A stretch of DNA of 28,310 nucleotides from CAZAYB01 sp964489215 (GTDB lineage: Bacteria > Planctomycetota > Phycisphaerae > Sedimentisphaerales > Anaerohalosphaeraceae): positions 1 through 28,310 of the forward strand of contig CAZAYB010000012.1 in the NCBI GenBank assembly GCA_964489215.1. Reading direction: 5' to 3'. Position 1 is the stretch's first letter, and the number at the start of each line of letters is the position of its first letter. The translations under genes and the position numbers were made by a program. Shown here piece by piece: positions 1 through 6,806 of this stretch. A model generated the notes under the pieces. That model saw only the letters and a list, made by a program, of their open reading frames with translations. It was not told the origin of the DNA and ran no database searches.

Positions 1-82
1 TGAATCTTGAGAGTTTAGCGGATCTGGTGAAGTATGCTATTCGCAGGGGGATATCTTCGCTTTGATTCCAAGTTGTTATGTT

Positions 83-1159
83 TTATGGTGCGAGGAAAGT
101 ATCGTCTGAGGTCTGGGGCACTTCTGTCCCGTTGTAGATTGTGGCGTTTTTTAATGTGTAGATGTCATCACCGTAGAGTATTCTTGTTTTTAGGAAGTCG
201 ACGTGGCCGTCTCTGAATAGCAGGTTCTGGCCTTTCTGGTTGTGGTTTCTGCTTAGCCAATTCAGCATTTCATCAGTGACCTGTATTTTAATTTTTTCGG
301 GCGTGTGATTTTGTGCGAATATCTGTTCGAAGACGGGGTTTAAGTCCGCGAGGATGATTTTTTTTGGGTTCGTCATTCTTTTGTCCATTTCGTCACAAAC
401 GAAGGTGAAGCTGTAGCTGACATTTTCTCTTTCGGGGAAGTCGAAATATTTTTGTATCTGCTCTTGTGACATTTTCAAAGGACTTGCGGTTTTTCTTGAT
501 TCGCATATAAAATCCTGCGGTTGTGCGTATCCTTTTTTTACTAACAGCCAGAGGTGTCTTGTGTTTGAAATGTTTTGTTCTGTTTCCTCTGCTCCTACTT
601 TGAACCACGGCGATCCTGCCTGGAGTTTAACGGCAGGGAGGCATTGGTCATTGTCTGCAGTGTATGATTCGAGTGAGCTGAATATTCCTGCAAGAGTTCC
701 GGAGCATGCGATCTGTCCAGCTTTGTTTCTCATATAGGACAGTGTCGGCAGTGAAAACCCAGTCAAGACGAGTATGACGGCAGCGACGGCGGCAACTTCG
801 GCGATGTTTCTCCAAAATCCCTTTTCCTTTAATCTCTGCTGTTGTTTGCGTCGGGGAAGGTTTATGAGGTTATCATCTGATTTGTTTTTTTCAATTTCGA
901 GCAGTTCTGAAAGGGATGTTTTTCCCGAGGATGATGCAAGTTTAAGTCTTGCAATTGTAAGTTCAGCGAGATTGTCGGGGCATGGTTCGTATTTGGCGTT
1001 ATCCAACTGTGTCAGGGTTTCTTCGAGGCTTGAGTAAAGCTGAGCGGCACGTGAGTCAGCTGCAATAAGGTCGCGTCCTTTTTTAATCTCCTCTTGAGTT
1101 CCACAGCGGAAATAAAAATTTAAAATAGTCTCTTTTTCCGCGTTACTTAATGTGTTCAT
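83..1159 (-). CDS. Membrane-anchored anti-sigma-like protein with prepilin-type H...DG C-terminal domain
   Basis: This 358-residue protein starts at an ATG that shares one base with the stop of the upstream sigma-factor gene (TAATG), so the two are probably translationally coupled. Residues 1-110 are charged, helical and cytoplasmic-looking, as in anti-sigma proteins, but I see no zinc-binding HxxxCxxC motif. One hydrophobic segment lies at about 117-137 (AEVAAVAAVILVLTGF). The C-terminal part, which would be outside the membrane, resembles the planctomycete DUF1559/pseudopilin-like fold: a segment with CSGTLAGIFSSLESYTADND, then a FICES stretch, and near the end an H followed ten residues later by DGHV. 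By position and topology I infer that it restrains the sigma factor and senses something outside the membrane. The family assignment of the C-terminal part rests on motif resemblance only. Confidence 0.75.
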   Translation of the reverse strand: MNTLSNAEKETILNFYFRCGTQEEIKKGRDLIAADSRAAQLYSSLEETLTQLDNAKYEPCPDNLAELTIARLKLASSSGKTSLSELLEIEKNKSDDNLINLPRRKQQQRLKEKGFWRNIAEVAAVAAVILVLTGFSLPTLSYMRNKAGQIACSGTLAGIFSSLESYTADNDQCLPAVKLQAGSPWFKVGAEETEQNISNTRHLWLLVKKGYAQPQDFICESRKTASPLKMSQEQIQKYFDFPERENVSYSFTFVCDEMDKRMTNPKKIILADLNPVFEQIFAQNHTPEKIKIQVTDEMLNWLSRNHNQKGQNLLFRDGHVDFLKTRILYGDDIYTLKNATIYNGTEVPQTSDDTFLAP

Positions 1160-1767
1160 TATACGTTGTCTCTCCGATTAGCACTTTTCCATTTTTTAGC
1201 AAAATGTCCTACGGCAGTATGCAGTCTGCTTTTAACTGTACCAATTGGTATACTGAGTATGTCCGCCATTTGTTTGTAAGAAAATTGTTCAAAATATGCT
1301 AAAATTAAAATTGATCTGAGATTTTCCGGCATATCCTCTATAATCTGTCTTACCATAGCGGCTCTTTCGTCCTGGCTGACTTCCAGGTCCGGGGTAACTT
1401 CGTAAGACTGAAGTATATTAATTATGTCGTCAATTGAGACATCTCCGGAATCAGCGATTGTTCCGAGCTTTACGTTTGATGTTCTCTGCATTTTTCTGAG
1501 TGTGTCCTTGGCCTTATTTGCAGCGATTGTGAACAGCCAGGGTTTTAAGGGTCTTGAGGTGTCGAATTTTTCCCTGCTGGCATAAAGTTGCAAAAAAGTC
1601 TCCTGAAATACGTCTTCTACGAGGTCTCTTTGGTTCAGAAAGCGTCTGAGGAAAGAGTAAAGCGGGTCCTTGTAGCGATTAACAATCTCTCTGAACGCTG
1701 ATTCTGTACCATTGCAGTACATTTCCAGCAATTCAGCGTCAGATACATTTTCTAATGAAGCAGCCAT
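1159..1767 (-). CDS. ECF-type RNA polymerase sigma factor
   Basis: About 202 residues, a normal length for an extracytoplasmic-function sigma-70 factor. Region 2 is visible at roughly residues 25-95, with the polymerase- and -10-binding stretch DVFQETFLQLYASREKFDT followed by KPWLFTIAANKAKDTLRK. Region 4 is near the C-terminus, with MPENLRSILILAYFEQFSYK and the helix-turn-helix QMADILSIPIGTVKSRLHTA. A linker of about 45 residues separates them. It would direct RNA polymerase to a small set of promoters under control of the membrane protein encoded next. I chose the ATG at 1767; an in-frame TTG three codons upstream (1776) is an alternative, and neither has a strong Shine-Dalgarno. A perfect inverted repeat (1780-1803) lies directly upstream. 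Confidence 0.9.
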   Translation of the reverse strand: MAASLENVSDAELLEMYCNGTESAFREIVNRYKDPLYSFLRRFLNQRDLVEDVFQETFLQLYASREKFDTSRPLKPWLFTIAANKAKDTLRKMQRTSNVKLGTIADSGDVSIDDIINILQSYEVTPDLEVSQDERAAMVRQIIEDMPENLRSILILAYFEQFSYKQMADILSIPIGTVKSRLHTAVGHFAKKWKSANRRDNV

Positions 1768-1779
1768 ATTTTTCAAGCT

Positions 1780-1803
1780 AAAGTTACTTGCCCCCGTAAC
1801 TTT
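1780..1803. promoter_or_regulatory. Inverted repeat upstream of the sigma-factor gene
   Basis: Perfect 8-bp arms AAAGTTAC and GTAACTTT are separated by the 8-base loop TTGCCCCC, 12 bases upstream of the ATG of the sigma gene (minus strand). It could be an operator, part of an autoregulated promoter, or a leader hairpin hiding the ribosome-binding region. There is no T-run to suggest a terminator. The function is inferred. Confidence 0.4.
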
Positions 1804-1838
1804 TTGAGGGTTATTATTTCATAATCTTTTATTTTAGT

Positions 1839-1938
1839 NNNNNNNNNNNNNNNNNNNNNNNNNNNNNNNNNNNNNNNNNNNNNNNNNNNNNNNNNNNNNN
1901 NNNNNNNNNNNNNNNNNNNNNNNNNNNNNNNNNNNNNN
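1839..1938. other. Assembly gap (100 N)
   Basis: Exactly 100 N, the usual placeholder for a scaffold join of unknown length. It lies between the divergent sigma gene and archease gene, so the promoters of both transcription units, and possibly further genes, are hidden. The Shine-Dalgarno of the archease gene survives just after the gap. Confidence 0.98.
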
Positions 1939-1954
1939 TAATTTGAGGTTTTTT

Positions 1955-2365
1955 ATGTACGAACATTTTGATCATGCGGCTGATATCGGTGTTAAGGGAG
2001 TAGGTGGGAGTATTGAAGAAGCATTTGCCGAGGCGGCATTAGGGGTAATGGCAGTTATGTGCGATGTTGAAAAGGTTGTTTGCGAGGAGTATATGGACAT
2101 TGAGTGTCCTTTTGAAGACGATGAGAATATTTTGTTTGTAGACTGGTTAAATGCTGTTATATATGAGGTTAGTTGCAAAAATATGATTTTCGGCAGGTTC
2201 GAGGTTACGATAAATGAGGGTGTTTTAAAGGGCAGGGCGTATGGTGAAAGAATCGATCCTGAGAGGCATGATATTGCGGTAGAGGTTAAAGGTGCTACTT
2301 ATACTGGTTTATGTGTGGGCAAAGAGGGCGGCAGCTTTTTTGTTCAATGTGTTGTTGATGTTTGA
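1955..2365 (+). CDS. Archease (RtcB activator)
   Basis: The 136-residue product matches the archease family (about 140 residues). The N-terminal MYEHFDHAADIGVKG is the family's conserved opening, with the acidic residue after the aromatic pair and the ADIG motif. The C-terminal VKGATYTGLCV and final VVDV match the conserved end, including the last Asp that contributes to metal binding. Archease helps RtcB-type ligases form the ligase-GMP intermediate and allows multiple turnovers. The ATG at 1955 is preceded by GAGG at good spacing; an upstream in-frame TTG at 1943 has no such site. The rtcB gene follows 18 bases downstream, so the pair is almost certainly an operon. The promoter is lost in the assembly gap. 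Confidence 0.93.
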   Translation: MYEHFDHAADIGVKGVGGSIEEAFAEAALGVMAVMCDVEKVVCEEYMDIECPFEDDENILFVDWLNAVIYEVSCKNMIFGRFEVTINEGVLKGRAYGERIDPERHDIAVEVKGATYTGLCVGKEGGSFFVQCVVDV

Positions 2366-2383
2366 AGTATGGGATTATAGTTT

Positions 2384-3814
2384 ATGGACAGAAGCATTTT
2401 AAAGAGGTTGTCAGATTATGTATGGCAGCTGGAACGGACGGACCCGATGAGGGTTGATGTGTTTATTTTCGGTTCAGCGAACCTTATTGATCAGATGGAT
2501 GATATGGTTGCCCGTCAGGCGAGTAATGTGGCGGCTTTGCCTGGTATAGCGGGTGCAAGCTATGTTATGCCAGATGCTCATTGGGGTTATGGTTTTCCTA
2601 TTGGAGGAGTGGGAGCTTTTGATGCTGAAAAGGGTGGCGTAGTTTCTGCCGGGGGTGTTGGTTTTGATATTGCGTGCGGAGTAAGGACTTGCAGGACGGG
2701 TTTGAAAGCTGATATGGTGATGGGCAGGATAGTTGATCTTTCAGAGCAGCTTTTTAAGTTTATCCCGGCGGGTGTGGGCAGTACCGGTTCGTTGAAGCTT
2801 GGCAGGGTCGAGCTTGATGATGTATTGAGCGGCGGCGCGCAGTGGGCAGTTAATCGGGGTTACGGGTTGCAAGAGGACCTTGATTTTATAGAAAAGCGCG
2901 GTGTTGTTAAAGGTGTTCGGTGCGGAGATGTCAGTGACCATGCCAAGGACAGGCAGCTCAGGCAGATGGGTACGCTTGGTTCAGGTAATCATTATCTTGA
3001 GATTCAAAGGGTTGAGCGGGTCTATGATGTTGGTGCTGCAGAGGCTTTTGGAATCAGCGCAGGCGATGTTCTGGTGAGTATTCACTGCGGGTCGCGGGGT
3101 CTTGGTCATCAGATCGGGACTGATTATCTTAAGAAGATGGTTAAGGGGGCAGGGCGTTACGGGATTGATCTACCGGAGAAGGAGCTTGCCTGTGCGCCGA
3201 TAAAGTCTTGTCTTGGTGAAAGTTATCTAAGTGCAATGCGTTGCGGGATGAACTGTGCTATGGCGAACAGGCAGGTGCTTACGGAGCTTGTTAGGAGGAG
3301 TTTTTCGGCGGTAATGGTAGAAGCGGAGTTGAGTGTTCTTTATGATGTTTCTCATAATACCTGTCAGGTTGAGCGGCACCGTATTGGTTCTTTAGAGAAG
3401 GAATATTATGTTCATCGCAAGGGAGCGACCAGGGCCTTTGGGCCTGGGCATTATGAGCTTCCTTTGAGGTATAAGAGAGCAGGTCAGCCTGTTTTAATAG
3501 GCGGTTCGATGGGCACGGCGTCTTATATAATGGCGGGGGGGAGCCGAAGTGCAAAGACAGCTTTTAGCTCAGCCTGTCATGGTGCAGGCCGAAATATGTC
3601 CAGGAAAAGGGCGACGAAGCAATTCAATGGGAGGGAGATTGTCAAAGAGCTAAAAACTGGGGGAGTTTTGATACGTTCCCGTTCTTTGAGGGGAGTTGCT
3701 GAGGAAGCACCAGGAGCTTACAAGAATGTTGATCATGTTGTGGACAGTGCGGAACAGGCTGGTCTTGCGGTTAAGGTTGCGCGTGTTTTGCCGATGGCGT
3801 GTGTTAAGGGATAG
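2384..3814 (+). CDS. rtcB: RNA-splicing ligase RtcB (GTP-dependent)
   Basis: At 476 residues it is full length. RtcB joins RNA ends carrying 2',3'-cyclic phosphate or 3'-phosphate to 5'-OH, using GTP and Mn2+. The metal and guanylate sites are all visible: GVGFDIACGVR (D95, C98), LGSGNHYLEIQ (N202, H203), SIHCGSRGLGHQ (H234), DVSHNTCQVE (H324), HRKGATRAFGPG (344-355) and ACHGAGRNMSRKRA, whose H399 is the expected GMP-accepting histidine. The C-terminal Gly-Leu-Ala ... Pro ... Val-Lys-Gly ending is also typical. Archease lies just upstream and priA 27 bases downstream. No intron-bearing tRNA or RtcR-type regulator is visible, so a role in RNA repair, for example after ribonuclease damage, is inferred. 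Confidence 0.97.
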   Translation: MDRSILKRLSDYVWQLERTDPMRVDVFIFGSANLIDQMDDMVARQASNVAALPGIAGASYVMPDAHWGYGFPIGGVGAFDAEKGGVVSAGGVGFDIACGVRTCRTGLKADMVMGRIVDLSEQLFKFIPAGVGSTGSLKLGRVELDDVLSGGAQWAVNRGYGLQEDLDFIEKRGVVKGVRCGDVSDHAKDRQLRQMGTLGSGNHYLEIQRVERVYDVGAAEAFGISAGDVLVSIHCGSRGLGHQIGTDYLKKMVKGAGRYGIDLPEKELACAPIKSCLGESYLSAMRCGMNCAMANRQVLTELVRRSFSAVMVEAELSVLYDVSHNTCQVERHRIGSLEKEYYVHRKGATRAFGPGHYELPLRYKRAGQPVLIGGSMGTASYIMAGGSRSAKTAFSSACHGAGRNMSRKRATKQFNGREIVKELKTGGVLIRSRSLRGVAEEAPGAYKNVDHVVDSAEQAGLAVKVARVLPMACVKG

Positions 3815-3841
3815 ATAATATATTGGGAATTTCAGGTTTTT

Positions 3842-6160
3842 ATGAGGACACTATTTGAGGACAGCGGTGATATCGAATCAGGTCATGTGATCGAAGTTGC
3901 GTTTGACAGCGGTGCTGATACGGTTTTCAGTTATGCGGTTGAGGATCGTTTCTGGCCTGTCAAGGTTGGTCAGCGTGTTGAGGTACCATTCGGCAGGGGT
4001 AACCGCAAGGCAGTTGGGTTTGTAGTTAATGATGCTCCTGTTGATGAAAACAGCGCTAAAGAGCGTGGGTACCGGTTAAAGAAGATAATCAGGGTAGTTG
4101 ATGAAGAAGTTCTTTTGAGCGGTGAGCTTATGGAGCTTGGCCGATGGATAAGCGGTTATTATTATTGTCCGCTTGGTCAGGTTCTTGGTGCGATGGTTCC
4201 TGCTGCGGTTAAAAAGTCTGTCGGGGTAAGTACGAAATATATGATATATCTGAGTCATGAGGTTGATGATTCGGAGCTTACGAGTTCTCAGCAGCGAGCA
4301 GTTGCCGGTGTGTTAAGACAAAGGGGAGCTTATTGTGCCCAGGGGGGTGTAGAAAAGAGTGAGCTATTGGGTGAGGCACATTGCGGGGAGTCAGTTCTTA
4401 AGACTTTGGTCAGGAAAGAGCTGATACGGATGAAAGGTGTTGAAGTTTATAAATCCTTGCCTGCGATACCAGAGAAGCTGCGGATGAAAGAAAAGGATGT
4501 TGTTTTAAACTCTGATCAGAGAAACGCGATCGATAAGATAATCAGTTCTTTGGATAGTGGTGCTTTTGGTGTTACCTGTCTTCATGGTGTTACGGATTCT
4601 GGTAAGACGGAGGTTTATATCCGGGCGATAGAGCGTGCAGTCAAATGCGGTAAAGGTGCGATAGTGCTTTTGCCTGAGATAGCTTTGACAGCTCAGACGG
4701 TTGAGCGTTTTTCAGTCAGGTTTGATCGTCTTGCAGTTATGCATTCGGGTTTGACGGCAGGTCAGCGTAACGGGCAATGGCAGAAGATAAGGTCCGGTCA
4801 GGCAGATGTGGTTATCGGTGCTCGTTCTGCGGTATTTGCCCCGCTTGGGAATCTGGGTCTTATTATTGTTGATGAGGAGCATGAGCCCAGTTATAAGCAG
4901 GATTCGGTTCCGCGTTATCAGGGCAGAGATGTTGCTGTTAAACGTGCTCAGCTTTGCGGGGGGCATTGTGTACTTGGTTCTGCTACTCCCAGCCTTGAGA
5001 CTTATTATAATTGCCGGGTTCGTGAACATTATGATCTTATCGAGCTGAAAAAGCGGGTTATGAATCTTCCTATGCCGAGCATGGAACTTGTTGATATGAA
5101 GGGTGTATATAATAAAAGCGGTCCCAGTCTGCTTAGTGAGAGACTTAAGAAAGAGACGGTTAAAACGCTTGCGGCCGGCAACCAGGCGATAATGCTTTTG
5201 AATCGGCGAGGTTACAGCAGTTTTGTTTTTTGTCCGAAATGTAAGCATACTCTTCATTGCAGGAATTGTGATGCTACTGTTACTTTTCACAGGAGAAAGC
5301 TTTCCGGCAGTTCTGAGACGGTTACTGGTTCTCATATGCAAAAAGGTTATGCGATATGTCATTATTGTCTTTCTCAGACACTTGTTCGGGAAAATTGCAT
5401 ATTGTGCGGGGCTAAGATGACTATGATCGGTCTTGGCAGTCAGCGTCTGGAAGAGGAGCTTTGTGAGGCATTTAAGGGAGCTAAGATTGCCAGGGTTGAT
5501 TCGGACTCTATGAACGGGGGCGATTATTATAAGCTTCTTGATGATTTTGCGGAGGGCAGGATTGATATATTGGCAGGAACTCAGATGCTTGCTAAGGGTC
5601 TTCATTTTCCGAATGTAACTCTTGTTGGTGTTATAAGTGCTGATACGGCTTTGATGCTTCCTGATTTTCGTTCCAATGAGCGTACTTTTCAGCTTTTGAG
5701 CCAGGTTGCCGGCAGGGCGGGGAGGTCTGAAAAGAAAGGTGTTGTAATTGTTCAGAGCCTGTTGGGTGAACAGGCTTCGATAGGTTATGCATTAGGTCAT
5801 GATTATGAGGGATTTGTGGGTTCGGAGCTTGAGCTTCGGCGTGAGTGCAGATTGCCGCCATATTGGAAGATGTCGATAATTCATTTGCGAGACGAATGTT
5901 ATGAGAAGCTTGAGAAAGCCAGCGGTAATATGAGTGCTTTTATCGAAGCTGTAATCGAGCAGTCCGGGCTTGATTTGAAGATTCGCGGCCCAATGCCTGC
6001 TACGATCAGCAGAATTGCCCGTCAGCACCGAATGCAGATTTTCGTTATGGCACCGGATGTTAGGGTAATGATGCGTTTTCTTGGTTATTTGCGGCGAGGG
6101 CCCGCTTTGAGGCCTTCTGTTACGGTGGTTGTGGATGTAGATCCTGTAAATTTATTATAG
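3842..6160 (+). CDS. priA: Primosomal protein N' (PriA), replication-restart helicase
   Basis: At 772 residues it is the usual size for PriA, the 3'-to-5' helicase that reloads the replisome at stalled forks. The N-terminal DNA-binding part is residues 1-110. The helicase core has Walker A GVTDSGKT (249-256) and Walker B DEEH (344-347), then VLGSATPSLE. The zinc-binding module has all eight cysteines (464, 467, 473, 476, 506, 509, 519, 522), with a spacer of about 29 residues between the two clusters that looks longer than usual. The C-terminal helicase half has LLNRRGYSS, GLGSQRLEEEL, GTQMLAKGLHFPNVTLVG and VAGRAGR. The Asp in the P-loop (usually Gly, GVTGSGKT) still fits the general Walker consensus. 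It sits 27 bases after rtcB. Confidence 0.97.
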   Translation: MRTLFEDSGDIESGHVIEVAFDSGADTVFSYAVEDRFWPVKVGQRVEVPFGRGNRKAVGFVVNDAPVDENSAKERGYRLKKIIRVVDEEVLLSGELMELGRWISGYYYCPLGQVLGAMVPAAVKKSVGVSTKYMIYLSHEVDDSELTSSQQRAVAGVLRQRGAYCAQGGVEKSELLGEAHCGESVLKTLVRKELIRMKGVEVYKSLPAIPEKLRMKEKDVVLNSDQRNAIDKIISSLDSGAFGVTCLHGVTDSGKTEVYIRAIERAVKCGKGAIVLLPEIALTAQTVERFSVRFDRLAVMHSGLTAGQRNGQWQKIRSGQADVVIGARSAVFAPLGNLGLIIVDEEHEPSYKQDSVPRYQGRDVAVKRAQLCGGHCVLGSATPSLETYYNCRVREHYDLIELKKRVMNLPMPSMELVDMKGVYNKSGPSLLSERLKKETVKTLAAGNQAIMLLNRRGYSSFVFCPKCKHTLHCRNCDATVTFHRRKLSGSSETVTGSHMQKGYAICHYCLSQTLVRENCILCGAKMTMIGLGSQRLEEELCEAFKGAKIARVDSDSMNGGDYYKLLDDFAEGRIDILAGTQMLAKGLHFPNVTLVGVISADTALMLPDFRSNERTFQLLSQVAGRAGRSEKKGVVIVQSLLGEQASIGYALGHDYEGFVGSELELRRECRLPPYWKMSIIHLRDECYEKLEKASGNMSAFIEAVIEQSGLDLKIRGPMPATISRIARQHRMQIFVMAPDVRVMMRFLGYLRRGPALRPSVTVVVDVDPVNLL

Positions 6161-6189
6161 TTGCAAAGTGTGGTTATAGGTGTTATATT
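6161..6189 (+). promoter_or_regulatory. Sigma-70-type promoter for tRNA-Pro
   Basis: TTGCAA at 6161-6166 and TATATT at 6184-6189 are separated by 17 bases. The tRNA begins 17 bases after the -10 box, so transcription would start a few bases upstream of the mature 5' end. The assignment is by consensus and position only. Confidence 0.55.
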
Positions 6190-6205
6190 AAGATTTTTGA
6201 AGTTA

Positions 6206-6280
6206 CGGGGAGTAGCTCAGTTTGGCCAGAGCGCTGCGTTCGGGACGCAGAGGTCGCAAGTTCAAATCTTGTCTCCCCGA
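6206..6280 (+). tRNA. tRNA-Pro (anticodon CGG)
   Basis: The acceptor stem CGGGGAG pairs with CTCCCCG, and C1-G72 is the pair typical of bacterial tRNA-Pro. The anticodon stem CTGCG/CGCAG holds the loop TTCGGGA, giving anticodon CGG, which reads CCG. The T arm is GCAAG-TTCAAAT-CTTGT. The discriminator base is A and CCA is not encoded. A short AT-rich inverted repeat (TTTTTGCC-AAA-GGCAAAAA) follows directly and may contribute to 3' end formation. Confidence 0.95.
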
Positions 6281-6301
6281 TTTTTGCCAAAGGCAAAAAT
6301 A

Positions 6302-6417
6302 GAGAGTAGAGCAGGAGAAAGGTGAAAGTAGAAAAGGAAACAATGGCTGTAAATGAATTTTTGATTTCCAGTTGTGGCTTACCGCTCTACTCGGTCTACT
6401 TTCTACTATCTACTTTC
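6302..6417. repeat. Cluster of short GTAGA-type repeats
   Basis: GAGTAGAGC at 6304-6312 and GAAAGTAGA at 6324-6332 recur as reverse complements, GCTCTACTC at 6384-6392 and TCTACTTTC at both 6395-6403 and 6409-6417. The order of elements is not that of a simple hairpin. The 9-mer TCTACTTTC occurs again at 10871-10879, just past tRNA-Arg. The function is unknown: it may be a small dispersed repeat or a boundary of the composition-shifted block. Confidence 0.5.
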
Positions 6418-6485
6418 AAAAGGAATAGCTAAATGGCTTTCGCATTTGAAAAACTTATCAAAATTGGGGTTAAAATATTGGTCAG

Positions 6486-6806
6486 ATGGACCCCATAATA
6501 TATAATATCACTGATAAAAAGTTATTGGATAAAATATTGAGATCATTTTCAGAAGGCATTAATTTGTCTATCGGCCTGAAAAACTCAACGGTAAAAATGC
6601 TGCCATTGGAAATTCGAAATTCAAGCATCAAAAAAATCCGAAAAATTGCGAATAGCTACTGTATAAAAATACATATTTGCGGTTGTAAAAACTGTGATAT
6701 GACAAATGAAAGTTGCTATATTACTCGGAATATTGAAAGGTTTAGATTGTATGCGTTCGTATCTACATTTGATTTTATTCGCTGTTTTAATCTCACTCTG
6801 TCTTGA
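6486..6806 (+). CDS. Possible small Cys-containing hypothetical protein
   Basis: A 106-codon ORF starting with ATG, which I do not recognise. Residues 1-60 are charged and Ile/Lys/Ser-rich. A compact cysteine cluster (ICGCKNCDMTNESCYI) with four cysteines lies around residues 68-83 and could bind a metal. The tail is hydrophobic and overlaps the first 56 bases of the next gene in another frame, which suggests that the tail, or the whole ORF, may not be real or is a degraded end. There is only a weak GGGG-type Shine-Dalgarno. Base composition matches the large gene that follows, so it may have arrived with it. Confidence 0.35.
   Translation: MDPIIYNITDKKLLDKILRSFSEGINLSIGLKNSTVKMLPLEIRNSSIKKIRKIANSYCIKIHICGCKNCDMTNESCYITRNIERFRLYAFVSTFDFIRCFNLTLS

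Noticed and set aside
1..82. A further gene at the left edge
   Set aside because: Frames in the first 82 bases give no recognisable protein end, RNA or terminator; the stretch is too short to judge.
4712..5605. 297-codon minus-strand ORF within priA
   Set aside because: It is antisense to well-conserved PriA helicase and zinc motifs; its sequence resembles no family and follows the composition of the opposite strand.
6281..6299. Intrinsic terminator after tRNA-Pro (TTTTTGCC-AAA-GGCAAAAA)
   Set aside because: The stem is AT-rich with only three G-C pairs, and no T-run follows it on the plus strand, so I did not list it as a terminator.
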